A stretch of 64,000 nt of DNA from Synanceia verrucosa (GCA_029721515.1 CM056559.1:19509479-19573478), one strand, 5' to 3'; counted from the first letter of the stretch, positions 1 to 14,010 are shown. Program-made: numbers and translations. Notes: generated from the letters alone by a model not told the origin.

Positions 1-1968
1 ATTTTGTGGAATAAGTTTACAGCTTTACAGCTACAACTAAAGGCTTAACTTGCCATGGACAAAGTTTCTGTTTGACTTTGGATCCGGCTCAGTTCCCGTC
101 CCAGTTGAGCTAAGTGGTCCAGTGTTTGGCACGAGATCACTTTGAAGACGTCAGTGATTAATGGCCCGTGTGAAACTGTTCTGCTGTGTTGGTTACATCA
201 CTCTCTCCTCCAACATGATACCTGATACCTTGTCAAACCAAAAGGATCATATCGCTGGCATCAGAGTCTAGTGTTTCATATGTTTTAGCATTGTATTCTT
301 TGATCCAATGCTGTCACATTGAAAACAGACTGTGGATGAGAACACCCATCATAAAAAGAGCCTTTAGTCCGCATGCAGGCTTGACCGCATGTTTTCCTCT
401 ATGTTATGCTATGACATGCACACACAGCAGTGCGCACGTTTCCTGTAGGTGTGGGGGAAAAAAATGAAGCACTATGTCATGCACCTCAACCTTATGATAG
501 CTGGAGATAACCAAGGCTTAGACCTGGTGTCAAAACAACAAAAGACATCTGTTGAGAGTCTGATAAAAGGGATGGATTGGATGGAACGGTCTGTTCAGAG
601 TGATCTGAGTCTTTGCTGAAGCCCCCCAACAAAAATTTGTAATTTGTGATATTGAGCTGTACAAACAAAATTGACCATTCAAAAATGAAGAAAAAATACT
701 GAAATCACTACTGTATTCTGAAGCTAGTGTAGCTGCAGCAACCTGCTCAGCTCACCACCATCACGAAGTTAAACCTTTCATCTGAACAGTCACATTACGT
801 ATTCGCCTGATATTAGTCTTCACTTCTCTCACAGACGGGTGTTGTAGGCAGTTCGTCCAACATGTTCCCAACTCATCACATACCTCACCATGGCGTCACA
901 CCCCTCTGTGTCACTTTTTGGCACTAAACCACTATACAGTAGTGTAGGAAAGAACTACATGGTTGGGTTTAAATCTACTAGTTTGTACAATAAAAATGAC
1001 GCTGAACGTTGTGAACGAACAGCTGATTGTTGTTGACGAGAGGCACTAAGAGCTGTTCTGTATGCCTCGTTTGTCACCACACCCTGCCCACGTTCTCAGA
1101 GCATTTACTGTTGGATGGGTTTACATTGTAGTTAATATAAAGCCCAGTGTGATTTACTGTATACTGCTGCTCCAGTCTTGTGCAGTGTTACCGAGCAGCG
1201 CCAGCCACAAAGCCTCTGTGTTTGACTTCCTGAGAATGAGAAGCGGCTGAAACTGTCCTGTGTGAGGACAAAACACTTGGGGTTGCGTGGGGCTGGATTT
1301 AGTGAGCAGTTAGACATTATTAAAGTGTGCCTAATAGAAAGGAAATGAGAGATTTTAGAACTTTTTTCTGCCAGTGAAAGTTTTTCCGTGTCGGATGTCC
1401 TCCAGATTTCTTCTCTGTAAACCTGTTAAACAAACCCAGCATGTTGAGATGAAAAACATGCTGTCTCACTCCATGCCTTTACACAACACACACAGCCAGC
1501 CTTATCACAGCCGAAGAATAGCTCTCACTCTGCTCTTTTCTTCTTCTTCTTCTTCTCTCACTAACTTTAGCTCATTTCTCCCACTTTGCCCTCCTCGCTC
1601 TGCCATGGCTGCTGGCCAAAGCCGAGCAGAGGCCACTCTTTGGGATCAAAGCCTATTGGCATCTCTGATGAATTCCTGCCATCCATCGGTTCCATCTCCT
1701 TCAGATGACAAAAGGCGTTTTTGTTGTTCAAGAGCAAGCAAGCGTTTAAAATGTGCCGTCTCTGTGAATCACTCATTGTTGGCATCTTCACCCCAAAGGT
1801 GTTGCTTTCACTTTTTCAGCAACTTGACCTGTGCGTGACAAATGTTGTAAAAACATATCTTAATATTTCATGTGTATGTGTGCAGTATTCACCACGTGTC
1901 AAGAGTCAAAACACATTCACGAAACTGTTCATGAAAACTATAAAACTAAGAGGAACAGACTGTAAAGA
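1..1968. other. intergenic, no gene seen
   Basis: AT-rich sequence; the short open frames have no recognisable content or composition. A small TTC run at about 1540-1556 is the only simple repeat I noticed. Confidence 0.6.

Positions 1969-2015
<47 letters not shown>
1969..2015. repeat. (GT)n microsatellite
   Basis: About 23 uninterrupted GT units. Confidence 0.95.
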
Positions 2016-2016
<1 letters not shown>

Positions 2017-3028
2017 ATGCTGCTTTTCATTACAGCCGGGATGATTGCTGAAACATTAGGAGAGCAGTTAACTAAGCCCGGCCCTTATTTTGCAAAGTCT
2101 CCATGGCAACTTAAATCTATGTAGGTGCTGGAAACTACCCCAATTTAGTTCTCATTAGTTTTTTGTTTTTTTTTGTGGGGAGCAGAGAGGAGGAAGAAGT
2201 GAGAGGGAAGGGATAGAAAGGGACTGATGTCTCTTCAGGTTATTATGAAGGTAGATCATAGATTTGTTTTGTGAGAATTGAATGTTTGAAGTGTGTGAGT
2301 GTGTTCTTCTGGTGCAGAGGATCTAAACTCAGTAACACAGGTACACATTTGAAGTACTTGTACAGTACTTACTTACTTCTGCTCTACTACTGCCACAGGA
2401 AACCATTTGCATTTTTGGACTTTGTTTCCTCATCTCAGCGTCAGTGGGTTCTCACATTTTCTTCCACAGATTAAAAACATGTCCTTAAATACACCACTAG
2501 TGACTTCTGAAGTTTTTATGTGTCTTTTAAAAGGTGGTCGTTAACAACCGACGACTAAACGTCATCCTGTCCATTACCATTCTGCCTTCAGCTTAGTCAT
2601 TGTTCTTTTATTACATCAGGTTTTTACTTCTGGCATTTTACACATATGAAATCATAAAAGTCGTTGTCATTTATGAAGATTATCTTGCAGATTCAAACCT
2701 GTCAGTATCATAAACGTTCATTTGTCAAATCCCATTTGCTTTTTCTTCTGGGTTGGCCGACACACACAACACTCTTCACAGGAAAGGATTGCACTAAATT
2801 TAAAACTTTAGTTACTAGTTACTGCTCAGATTCAGATGATGAGTGGTCAACACATGAATACATCAATAATCCAGTAATAAAATATACATGATTCTGTCAG
2901 CCCTTCTGTTTAATGAGTTGATTTACTTTTGGTACCAATACCTATATTACCAATTTTACCAATTTTATTTTGGATGCAGATATTTTACTTGAAACAGAAT
3001 ATTTCTACCCTGTGGCATTGCCACTCAT

Positions 3029-3100
3029 AATAGAATAGAATAGAATAGAATAGAATTACTTTATTGATCCCAACCTGGGAAATTATTTGGCAGCATCAGC
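3029..3100. repeat. retroposon tail with (TAGAA)n
   Basis: Five TAGAA units joined to TTACTTTATTGATCCCAACC and a following GGGAAATT, resembling the common fish LINE/SINE 3' end. The rest of the element is not visible. Confidence 0.55.
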
Positions 3101-3139
3101 AACAGCAATAAGCAATATGAAATGCAGAAAAAGCAATAT

Positions 3140-3468
3140 CCATCCATTATCTACTGCTTATCCTCATATAGGGTTGCGGGATGGCTGGAGCCTATCCCAG
3201 CTGTCTTAGGGCGGAAGGCAATGTACACCCTGGACAAGTCTCCAGTTCATCACAGGACACATAGAGACAGACAACCACTCACACTCACATTCACACCTAC
3301 GGTCAATGTAAATTAGCCAATTAACCTAATCCCCATGCATGTTTTTGGATGGTGGGAGGACAGACACAGGGAGAACATGCAAACTCTACATAGAAAGGCC
3401 CCGGGCCAGGAATCGAACCCAGTACCTTCTTGCTGTGAGGTGACAGTGCTATCCACTACACCACCAAA
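3140..3468 (-). mobile_element. tRNA-derived SINE, near full length
   Basis: Read on the minus strand it starts with a tRNA-like head (A-box-like TGGTGTAGTGGA, complement of 3457-3468; B box GGTTCGATTCC, complement of 3409-3419). A body with GAGTTTGCATGTTCTC and CATCCAAAAACATGCATG follows, and it ends at a (GGAT)n tail at 3140. Two further partial copies lie at 5630 and 6019. Confidence 0.8.
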
Positions 3469-3922
3469 AACAAAATGTATTACTATTTACCATATAAAAT
3501 ATAATGAGAACAGTACAAAAAAGTATAAAAAGTGTCAAATGTATAAAATAGATAAATAGTTATGACCCATGGTAAAATAAAATAATATTTAATTTCTCAT
3601 CTGACCACACAAGCCTTGGATGGGTGCATTAAACAGAGTAAACAGGGTAAGAGGAATTATTTTGAGCAAAAAATATCTCAAAAAGAGAAAATGTGTCTTT
3701 TTGTGATTTGAAGTTGAAGTGTGCAGTCCATATCACATCCATATCAAATTCTGTCCTATGATACGTAAACTGAAATAATGAAAACAACATACCGCTGAAA
3801 TCACATATGGCTATGCTCTGAGTCTGTATTACAGTATTTCATCTCTAGTTGACGAGCATCAATCCTTTCCTTGAAAACAAGATTGGTGTGGAGACACCGC
3901 CAATAAATTCTTGCAGATGAAG

Positions 3923-4045
3923 CCTATAGTGCTTTTCCAGTCTACTGACAGCTCAAAGCGCTTTACACTACCACACACACATTCATACACTGATGACAGA
4001 GGCTGCCATGCAAAGCGCCAACTGCTCAACAGGAGTAATTTAGCT
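3923..4045. repeat. SINE/LINE-tail-like repeat
   Basis: GCTCAAAGCGCTTTACACTA, ACACACATTCATACACTGAT and GCAAAGCGCCAACTGCTC form a phrase frequent in fish genomes. It runs into the following TA microsatellite. Confidence 0.5.
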
Positions 4046-4050
4046 CCTTT

Positions 4051-4174
<124 letters not shown>

Positions 4175-4199
4175 TTTTTATTTTTATTTTTTTTTTTAA

Positions 4200-5629
4200 T
4201 GGGAGTCAAAGTACATAAGCTTTTCCCCTGGATTTACAGTCCCCAGAGGATGAATCCTTCTGACTCTTCATATAGTATGATAATCAGATCAGTGCTTTGG
4301 TTTGGACCAAATTCTTGCAAAATCAATGACACTCCCATCAGACCCGGCTACTTCATATTTAGTGCTGATCAGTAAATGCTAAAATTCACATAGCATGTTA
4401 GTGTTTTTACTGGACTCTGCTTTCAGAGCTCTATAAGCCGTGCTGCGCTGTCTCAACTGTGTCTGATTTTCCCTGTGTCCTGTGTTGTTCATTCCACAGC
4501 TAAATGTAGGATTTACATGGACAGTATTTACTTTACTCAACACATTAGTTGGACATAAACTGCTGCTACAGAGCCCGAGTCTTAGCAGGAACAGGACTGT
4601 ACATATACACCGCTCAGCATACTTCCATTTTTCAGAATAACAAATTACCATGAAAGAAAGACCCCCTAAAAGCACCAAACGCCAAACAATTCCTTTTCCC
4701 ACCCTAATGCAGCCTAATGGAGTAACTTCAAGGTAAGGGAAGTGCTAACTGGAGCTATAGATCTTCTGAAATTACACAGCATCATTTGTCACCATAGGGA
4801 CCTAAAAGACACCAGACTGGCCTAAATGGTATAAATAAATCCTACAAGACTTTTGAAGATAACAGTTCTTCACAAGAACTGCATGAGGAGTGTAAGAGAG
4901 TGAACCAAATAGAAATAAAATGTTTAAGTAGGAAATAAATAGTCAGCATCCATAATCAAGACAACATCACGCTGCCTTACGACTGAACTGCATCATCATT
5001 TACGTTTCAAGGGAAACCTATTTTCCATTTCTGTACGGCGTCAAACCAGAATTATGAACTTCTGACATAACAGACATTTATTTCAAGCCAAACTACAATG
5101 TTACTTGAAGCTATAGTCTGTCATTCTGTTCAGAAACACTTTTTGTTATACTACGTGAAAGGGTCCTTCCATCCTGAGAGCAGTCAATACATTATGTATT
5201 CAGAAAAAGGAAGGAAAAGAATCAGACCTCTGTGGCAGCTGCAGGACTGTGAAAACTCTGACCAATAAACTGCCACTGGGTCCGAATGGAAAGAACCAAT
5301 CAGATGCCTTCATGTTTCGTCCTACTCACGTGTGACACAGTGACTTAAGAATCCTTTCTGTGGTGAACAATGGCAGAGAAAATGCAGCCAAAAATATCAC
5401 TTCCAGCGTTACTTCTGGCTGTTCACCCTGCTAAACAGGTAAAGAGAAGAAAGAGGGAGGCAGAAAAGGCTGCGACAAAACATCCTCTTGGATAAAGCAA
5501 GAGGACAAGCCAGAGTCAACATCGGTAGAGACAGGGCCTGAAAAGTAATGCAAAGGTTGCTTTCTTTCTGTTGGACAAGTAATTATTTGTTTAGGAGGAG
5601 TTATTATTTTCATGAAATATGTCATGATT
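4200..5629. other. intergenic, no gene seen
   Basis: No repeat, RNA or coding region that I can support. Confidence 0.55.
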
Positions 5630-5868
5630 GCAGCACTGTCCCCTCACAGCAACAAGGTACCGTTCGAATCCCTGGCCCGGGGCCTTTCTGTGTGGAGTTT
5701 GCATGTTCTCCCTGTGTCTGCGTGGTTTCTCTCCGGGTACTCCGGCTTCCTCCCACCATCCAAAAACATATATGGGGATTAGGTTAATTGGCTAATTTAA
5801 ATTGACCGTAGGTCTGAATGTGAGTGTGAGTCACTGTCTGTCTCTATGTGCCCTGTGATGAGGTGGCT
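5630..5868 (+). mobile_element. tRNA-derived SINE, truncated copy
   Basis: Same family as 3140-3468 in opposite orientation: GTTCGAATCCCTGGCCCGGG, GTGGAGTTTGCATGTTCTCC, CCACCATCCAAAAACATAT and a final CCCTGTGATGAGGTGGC. The 3' third and tail are missing. Confidence 0.75.
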
Positions 5869-6018
5869 TAGCTATTTTTGTAGCTTATATTAGCCTAATG
5901 CTAACATTAGCTTCTCTGTGGGTGTAAACTGATCATGGGTGCCACTTGTATTGAAGAGGTTATAGGATATGGCATTTTGACCAAATTGCACAACCATGGT
6001 CGCCAGTGTCTGCATTAT

Positions 6019-6143
6019 CCATCCATCCATCCATCCATCCATTTTCTACCGCTTATCCTCATAGGAACACGGGGGGGCTGGAGCCTATCTTAGGGCGGAA
6101 GGCAGGGTACACCCTGGACAAGTTGCCACCTCATCGCAGGGCA
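6019..6143 (-). mobile_element. 5'-truncated SINE with target-site duplication
   Basis: The tail-proximal part of the same SINE family, with a (CCAT)n run at its left (3') end. It is bounded by a perfect 16-bp direct repeat, CCAGTGTCTGCATTAT, at 6003-6018 and 6144-6159, a classic LINE-driven insertion duplication. Confidence 0.9.
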
Positions 6144-6159
6144 CCAGTGTCTGCATTAT

Positions 6160-7206
6160 AATTGTGATAAAAAGACGTTGATATATTGGCTTTGAATGGG
6201 ACCTTTCACAACTGTGATGATGTAGCATATCGGCTCTCCTCTTCCTGCTGAATCCTACAGTCAGATGTTCAAGTTTGAGGGGGCGTGGCTTTGGATGGAG
6301 CACTGATGGGAGGGGTAGGAGGGGTGGAGCTTAGAGGAGGTGCCACTTTCAAATCTTGCTAGCTCTCTAACGTGACAGAATATACCTTTAACCTAACAAA
6401 TTAGATTTGTGTTGTATATTTTGTCATTTCAGTTCTCTTAAGAGTAATGTGAAAATATTCTCGTCCTCATGACCCCAGTATCGTGTATCGTCTCATCTCA
6501 TGAGCTGAGTGTATCATCACACAGTTATTACTCATGTTGAATTCAGTATATTTTCCCCCACAATGCCCTTACATTAAAAAGTTCTTGATGTAGTCCAAAC
6601 CTCTTGGCTTACTAAATGAACTTCACAGCCAGTTGTTTACAGCCCTCCACATGCATTTAATTCTGCAACGCTGGTCATTTTGACTTTGCGGTTCAGTCAA
6701 TGTAAAGAAAGGCCAACTTAAAGCCTCAGCGGTTCCCATGGACTGGGAAACATTAACCCTTCATGCTCATTAGCCACATGAGCGGTGTCTGAATAGGTGG
6801 ACAGGCCTCCAGTTGGAGAAGAAGGGTGGGGGGAGTAAATCAAAATCCACTGAGCTCTTGGCAGAGGCCGTGTCAACTGCTGTGTTGTTGTGTAAAGCAG
6901 ATAATGTGATTTCCGGATAAGAGCTCTTTTCACACCTCTCTGCAGCAGTAGCCCACTGTGAAGTAAAACTCCTTAAGATGAACTCCAAGAGAGTAATTTT
7001 CTAAATACACTGGACCATAGCTCACATTCAATAGAACCCTTATCCATTTAGGATGAAGTGGCAATTTCCAGGTCCATTAAAGTGGTTAAACAGTGATGAC
7101 ACAAAAGACACTGCAGGTTTAAACTGCTTCTCATTTTTAAAGATGGTGTGAGGAGATGAGATGGTTGGAGGAGCCAGTGGAACAGAATAACAGTTACAAT
7201 ACACTA
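6160..7206. other. intergenic, no gene seen
   Basis: No coding or repeat feature I can support. Confidence 0.55.
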
Positions 7207-7208
7207 TT

Positions 7209-7514
7209 AAGGCCAATTCATACTCGGGCGGAACGGACTGCGCGGAGGTTCGCGCATACTCAAAGCGGACGTCCGCAAAGCTCAAATTTTACGTCCGCGC
7301 GGACTCCGTTCCATGCTGGTGTCACACAAAACACTGCTCGGCATGTGTTTTTCACACCGACCTGCATTAAATGTGACACCGATTGTCTGATTCACGGCAG
7401 TTTGACAGGAAATTAGTGCGCGGCTGTACGCTCGACTATGAAAGCTCTGAGTGGAGCGGACAGTCCGCGTGGATACAGCGCCACTGACAGACCGCCTGAG
7501 TATGAATTGACCTT
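7209..7514. mobile_element. CpG-rich inverted-repeat element (MITE-like)
   Basis: About 306 bp with inverted ends: AAGGCCAATTCATACTCGGG at left and CCGCCTGAGTATGAATTGAC CTT at right (about 23 bp, 3 mismatches). The interior is rich in CG, with further internal inversions (GCGGACGTCCGC). No coding capacity. The family is not recognised with certainty. Confidence 0.8.
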
Positions 7515-8410
7515 TAGTAAAAGTCCTTCTAGGCAAGTCATGCCACTCGGCAGCCATCTTGGCAACGCCTCCAAGGACACCAGACCCTTATCTAAATGAA
7601 TGAGGACATCAAAATCAAAGTCAAATCCTCTTTAATGTGCTACCAGGACAGAAAAAATATATATACATGATCACCAGTGAAATTAGATACAAATTAGATT
7701 AGATATGATAAATACTTATAGAGCACTATGTGATATTTTACGTTCGTAAAATATTTTGGTGACGAAAATAAAACAGCAATCATTTTGATAGGATACATAA
7801 AATAAACAAAAATGCCACACTTGTGTGCCCTCTATGGCTGTAATCTGCGATCTGTTTATGTTGGGTTATAATGTTGCCGGTTTGGCTGTAACAACGCAGC
7901 GATTGGCTGTTCGTGAAAGGAGGCGGGACAGGCGCCATCTTTGCCATTTACAGATCTCTCCATTCAAAATGTTGCAAGTGGTCTGTCTCTACAATATAGA
8001 ATGTCTCTGCTTTAGTGTCCTACATGAAGTTCTTCTTCATGCCTTAGTAGTCCAGATCACACAGTAAGTCCAGTACTTCAAACCACATGTGTGAACTGTG
8101 GCTCCATGAACCTATTCCCCCCGCCACACCCATCACGTTATTTTGCCAAGCTTTATGAAACGCTGTGGAACTTTCTTGAGTTTACAGAAATATCAACATG
8201 TCAAGCTGAATTACAAGCAAAGAGAGAAAATACCGTTCTGGTTTCCATTTATTGTGAAGGTCCAACAAGTCAAAACTGCCATCTTGTGTTTGGATATTTC
8301 ACTCAAACTACTGATTATACAGGTGCTGCTAATATGTATAGCTGTAGAGTAGAAGTAACTTTGTGCTGTGTACAATACGGTATGTGACAATGCTGTCTAC
8401 GTAGGCAGCA
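7515..8410. other. intergenic, no gene seen
   Basis: AT-rich; the two overlapping open frames at 8091-8387 have no recognisable motif. Confidence 0.5.
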
Positions 8411-8417
8411 AAGGTGG

Positions 8418-8649
8418 AATCACAATCAGCTTTATTGGCCAGATTTCTGTAACTCATTTGCACTACTGCAACTCCTGAACTGCTGATTTGCACATTCAAG
8501 CAACAGTATTGCACAACAAACAACCATATCTTTGAATGCGCTCTGTTTTGTATTTCTTTTATTTATGCTTAGGGTTAGGTTTATTGTCTTGTTGTTAAGT
8601 TATTTCAGTTATGTGAAGGGAACTCACAACACATACAAGGAATTTGACT
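8418..8649. repeat. retroposon tail split by 170 bp
   Basis: AATCACAATCAGCTTTATTG at 8418 and CACATACAAGGAATTTGACT near 8630 are two halves of a phrase usually contiguous in fish repeats. Unrelated AT-rich sequence separates them here. Confidence 0.4.
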
Positions 8650-8993
8650 GTACCTTTTACAGCATCAACTACAAAAGGAACAGACAGCAGCACACAAGGT
8701 AAGGACATAATAAAATAAGAACTAAATAAACAAGATGAGCTGCTCAACTTATCATAATTTAGTCTTTGAGTACATCTCTAGCATTATAGTACAATAGAGT
8801 GACAGTGTATATGTCCAGTGTGTACACAACGGTGTATTGTATGTTTATAGATGAGTTATTATTATTATGATTGGGTTGGTCTGTGGTTGGTGTTAATTGC
8901 TCATCAGAGTGAGGTATGTTAACCTGGTAGTTAACTTAGTTCAACTAATCTTAATATTGTAGATTTAGTTATCTATAATAAAACCTCAACCAT

Positions 8994-9045
8994 AAGACAA
9001 GACAAGATAATTCTTTATTTGTCCCATTAATGGGAGAATTTGCAC
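8994..9045. repeat. retroposon tail with (AAGAC)n
   Basis: Short AAGAC run followed by TTCTTTATTTGTCCCATTAA and GGGAGAATTTGCAC; similar type to 3029-3100. Confidence 0.5.
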
Positions 9046-11556
9046 ATAATATAGGTGGCAGATCAGAAAAAAATACTCATGTGTTTTACTGAAACAGTCG
9101 TTTGCGTTGTTTGGTATAAAACTAACTATGTATAAAGAGAGACAACCTGCCCATCTGAGTCCTTTCCAGTTTGGGTTCACTGATCTCCATCCACACCTTG
9201 CTGAGGCAACCAGTCCACCCAGCATGCATAATGTACTTTCACCCTCCAGAGATGCTCTGACTAATCATTTAACCCATCACATGAGGTCTGTTGTGTTACT
9301 GGACAGCCAGGAGTTGTAAGATGTGACACACCAGCATGCTCAACTGCTTTACAGCAGACACCAAAGGAAAAAAAGATCAAACGTTGATATGTCTCTGCAG
9401 TTTAAGGGTGTTTGAATTAAAAACTTCACTTTCCGTGGGTGGAGATGCAGAAATAATGACACCACAATGTCATTTATGTCTGTATCACATGCACACCATG
9501 TCAATTAGAGTGTTTTCTCCTCTCTGTTGCGATTCAGGCTGGCTAGTGTGTTTGGATAATGATCCCAGTGCAGCTGTTAAAAAAAGGCCTTTATACGACT
9601 GGGGAATTGGTTTTCTATTTTTAGTAAACTCTCCTCACAGACTGCACTGACAGACAACTTTCTCCATCAGAAAATATCCTTAAAGGCAAAATGTAAAGCA
9701 CACCTGGTTTACTGGTTCAGTGCTTTTAACTCTTTAGGTGAAATCATTCAGAGGATGGTTTAGGTTTGTTTAAACATTCAAAGGGTTGCAGTCCAAACTT
9801 CAGTCTCTTCTACAAACTCAGGGTGAGCGAGAGTGTCAGCATTGAGGAGGCTGGTCATGAGATTAGTTTGTATTAAAACAAATATTGAGCACCACCAGTT
9901 GAAAGACTTTTACAAACCTGCCTATGAATATTCTGCTTCAAATCTACAACATAAGAACAGCAAAACATGCAAGTTTTACAGAATACCATCAACTCACACC
10001 CCTTTCAATGCAAGCAAGAGAAGCCATCAGAAGAAATGATTAGAATGAGCAGATGATTACAAATGCAAATCCATAACTCGACTTTGAGCAAAAGTGTTGC
10101 AGTACGCCTACAGCATGACCCCCAACCTGAGAGAAAAAAGAACACTGGTAGTAATTTCGAGCAATATAACGTGTAAGAAACATTGTTTTGAATGTTGGCT
10201 ATGCTTGCATGCACCGCTTTATAATTGCAGCAAATTAATTGTTTTTGGATCGGCAGATCCCAGCTGTAATAGCTACCTTACACTGGAATGACCCAGAGGC
10301 TAAAAAATGTAAACTTGTAAGGAGTTCTGTCATTGCAGGTATTGCACTGATCTGTTCTGAGTTCCTCCAGCAGCTTCAAAATGGAAAGACTAGATAGGCG
10401 ACACGTTTTAATGACTGTTTCCTCATTTATTCCTACAATGCTCACAAAAGGGTGACAAACTTCTTCCCTGCTCTTCTTCCATTGTTTCAGTGTCTCCTTC
10501 TTGCAGCAGTAACCACAGTCATGTGGGCGCAATTACACATACAAACCGTTTGCATCTCCCTCAGAGACGTGTTAAATATAGACGCAGTTCAGGTATGCTA
10601 AATTAATACATTTACATTTACTCCTCCTGCACAATTGTGTGTAAACACCCAATATTTCATATTCATTGTGGCAAACCTACTAACTGGATGCAGACACGCT
10701 ATTTTACACCTTTGAAGAACGCAGTGCTTAGTGTTCATTGTTAGTAAATTTGTTTGTGCATTTTTTTGCCTGTGCAATGAATTTATACATTCATTTTTTA
10801 CACCTTCAGTAGATTTGTCCCTCTGTGTCTTGATCAGGTAAGAATGGATGTCAGGTCCCTGAAGTCTGGGCCATTTTTTTCTCATTATTTATCCATTCAC
10901 TTACATCTAACACATATGGCTAATTAAGATGTATCCCATTCACAGCATAATTTATTTTATCACTCAGTGATAAACTGTTGTAGTATGCTGTAGTGGCTAA
11001 CTTGTTATATATCCCTAAACTGCTGTAAGCTATTTTTGCTTCCTTTTTAAGACAGTCTGAAAAAATTATATCTCAATATGTGGGGGAAAAAGATGTTTTT
11101 GAATATTCTGTAAATGTATTTTATGAATGGAGTGTATTCTCAGGTTCAGTTATTGAAATCAAATTTTCCAGCCATCTTCCACACATGCAAACTCATAATC
11201 ATTTGGGTTATTTACTTTTCTCAGCTTATTTCTGGCTACTGTACCTTGACTACTGGTATGGTCCATCTGGTGTGTATCCAGTGCACCATTTGAAATGTTT
11301 TATGGTTAATGTGTGAACAAAAAACATCCCATGTCATCATGCAATGTCACCACAACATTACTTAGCAACAAATTGACTCACCTACAGCAACTTCCCCTGA
11401 GAATTAGTTGGTAACTCTTCTGACTTTCTGGCCTGATCCATCCACCAGACCATAAATCAGTGCCTTAATGATGATTTCATGTAACATGCAAAATACACGG
11501 TCAATTTTTCAGTCCAAATCACTTTCTCCATAAGAATAACACAAGTGGCACTAGAA
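9046..11556. other. intergenic, no gene seen
   Basis: 2.5 kb, AT-rich, with no repeat, RNA or gene that I can support. Confidence 0.5.
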
Positions 11557-12245
11557 CAGCGGTTCCCAAACTTTTTTGGCTCATGACCCCATTTTAACGT
11601 CACAAATTTCATTTGACCCATTAAAAATGGAGAATTTATTTGCTAAAATTAATTTATTTTTGATCATATAATGGCGTGCTATTTTAGCTTACAAATAAAC
11701 ATTAATTTTAGATGACATTTAGGCTATGTAATGTATGTTATTATAGGTGGAGGCAGAAAAGCCAAATTGAGATTACTGCACAAAGTGAGAATTTTATTTT
11801 CCCTGGTCAGGATGTGTACAGTCAGTCCAGCTGAACAAACAATAACTCAATGAATTATGAAAGAGCTACAGCATCTTAAACCAGCCATAATGAGCATTTG
11901 AAAGTTAAACAGTACCAGAGTGAAAACTTCCAAGTCGAGTCCAAGTCCGTGTCGGGGAAATAAGTGGCAAAGTGCTCTTCTAGGCGTTTCAGGGAGGCGC
12001 ACATGTGAAGCACTTATTGAGTGCTGTGTCTGAGTGGGCCCTCTCATATTATATCCTGTATTTTATTTGAATTTGATTTTTATTAGAGAGAGTGTGTGGT
12101 GTTTTAATTATAATTAAATAAACAGTTTATTCAAATCATTACAAAATAATTTTTATTGGTAATTTTTTTTCATTTTTATTGATTGCTAGAAATTTCAGGC
12201 AACCCCTATTTTAATTCCAGACAACCCCAAGGTTGAAAAACCTAA
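11557..12245. mobile_element. hAT-like non-autonomous element
   Basis: Begins AGCGGTTCCCAAACTTTTTT followed by a CATGACCCC phrase and ends with CAACCCC and GGTTGAAAAACC. This layout (GGTTCCCAAAC at one end, GACCCC/GTTTGAAAAAC at the other) is known from vertebrate hAT-type repeats. The right end is degraded. Confidence 0.6.
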
Positions 12246-14010
12246 TTTAGGTTCACCCTGTGGCTCTAGAGACCCTTGAGGATCCCAATGAGGAGCGATT
12301 AAAGCTGATGTTTTAGTTTCAGCTTTCAAATCCAAGAAGATGCAGACAAGCTAGTCTTACGAACCCTTTTTACACTGATATACCAATAAAAATCTATGAT
12401 TATGTATCCATATCATCTGTCCAAGTAGTATGTATGGAGCTTTAAACCCTCACACAGGTCAAATCCTTGGTCTGAAAGTTGTCCGTCCAACAATGCAGGC
12501 AGCTTACTGGACAGGCTGGCCAAGCTGGGTGTGTTATTACAGTGCAGCTGGGACAACAGAGCTTGAATCAGCAGAATACCAAGGTGGATGAATGAACACG
12601 TTTTCATTTTCTGCGGTCATGCCTCAGCTGGAAGAAGAGCTGATGTAGCAGCACTGTCTGCTGTACGAGACGATGGACATCCATCCATCATCCAGCTGTA
12701 GGATCCGGATAATACTGACAAATACAGATCATCACTCGTGATTCAGCATATTCTTATATTCTTATATATTTACACATTTTATACAGCTAGATGAATGTAT
12801 ACATAGTATACAACACAAAAGACAACTGATAAAAAGGAACATTATCGGTACATGTGAGGGGAAGAAAAGCTGTACAGTGCCATCTTTTAGATGGTATTAT
12901 TGGTCCTCTGAATCAAATCAGACTGGAGAGTAAGAGTGAAAATTGATTTCCTGCTTGTGTTGTGTCCATTGGTTTAGAGGTCCACCTTAAAATATAAATA
13001 GCTATGTGTTGAGCTGCGATGTTTGATACATTGTATGTGTAAAACTGTAAGTGTTGGTGGTTTTAATCTCAGACATGGTGACATTGTTTTCATTGTTTTC
13101 TTTCAGTGAACACCGTAAACTTTAAAAATTTAAAATGGTCCACATGGACGCACTGGTACGTCAAATCTTAGGATCTTGGAACAACACTCGATTTCGGCCA
13201 TATATTTTTTGAGACTGCCGATCCATTTTCTGTTGAAGCACACATATTTACCAGCTGTGTGCAAATGTAGTAACAGTCACCCAATGGAATACAAGCCGTC
13301 ATTACAAAACAACAACACAGAATGATGAAAAATTCACCAAAAGGTGTTTGATTATGTCTCAGGGTGGACCATCACATTAATTTCATAATGGAAGTGGAAT
13401 CAAATGGAATGTTGCTGGTTTGGGACATTATAATGACAGACAGGCATCAGCTTTGCAGCAGAATGACCGAAGCCTGCTAAGGCTGAGGAAATGCCACGAG
13501 CCAACATGCATTTTATAGAGATCATTTTGTTTTGTGCATAATATTAAAGTAATACTCCTAAAATAGGTATGACAGGCCTATCTATGGTAGTTCTACATGG
13601 ATCTGTATTTTCTTCATCACATACTGATGCTTTGTCCGAACCAGTTGGCGTCATTTAGGTTGGGTAAGGAAATCACTTTTCGCTTGTGGTTTGGGTTAAT
13701 GTAAATGAAGAACATACACAGCATCCAGTTTTTGTTTGACCTGTCCATCACCCTGTCACTCTATCATTATCATGTCATCACAGGATGGATGATTAGATAT
13801 TATAGATATAAATATTAGAGAATATCATGTCAGTGGAGCAGTTTCTCTGGGTGTAAAATATTTGAGCAGGTGTGTTTTAGTCACTTGTGCATCTCATACA
13901 GATGCTTAAGGCTGCCATAACAAAACATCAGTATTATACAAGCTGGGACTAAGACCCTGCTGGTTTTTCATGAAGGAGCAAACTACAAATCTCAATTGTT
14001 TTATCTAGAA
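12246..14010. other. intergenic, no gene seen
   Basis: No feature I can support. Confidence 0.5.

Noticed and set aside
1374..1838. 154-aa open frame as a gene
   Set aside because: Ser-rich because of a TTC/TCT run; no domain or homologue that I recognise.
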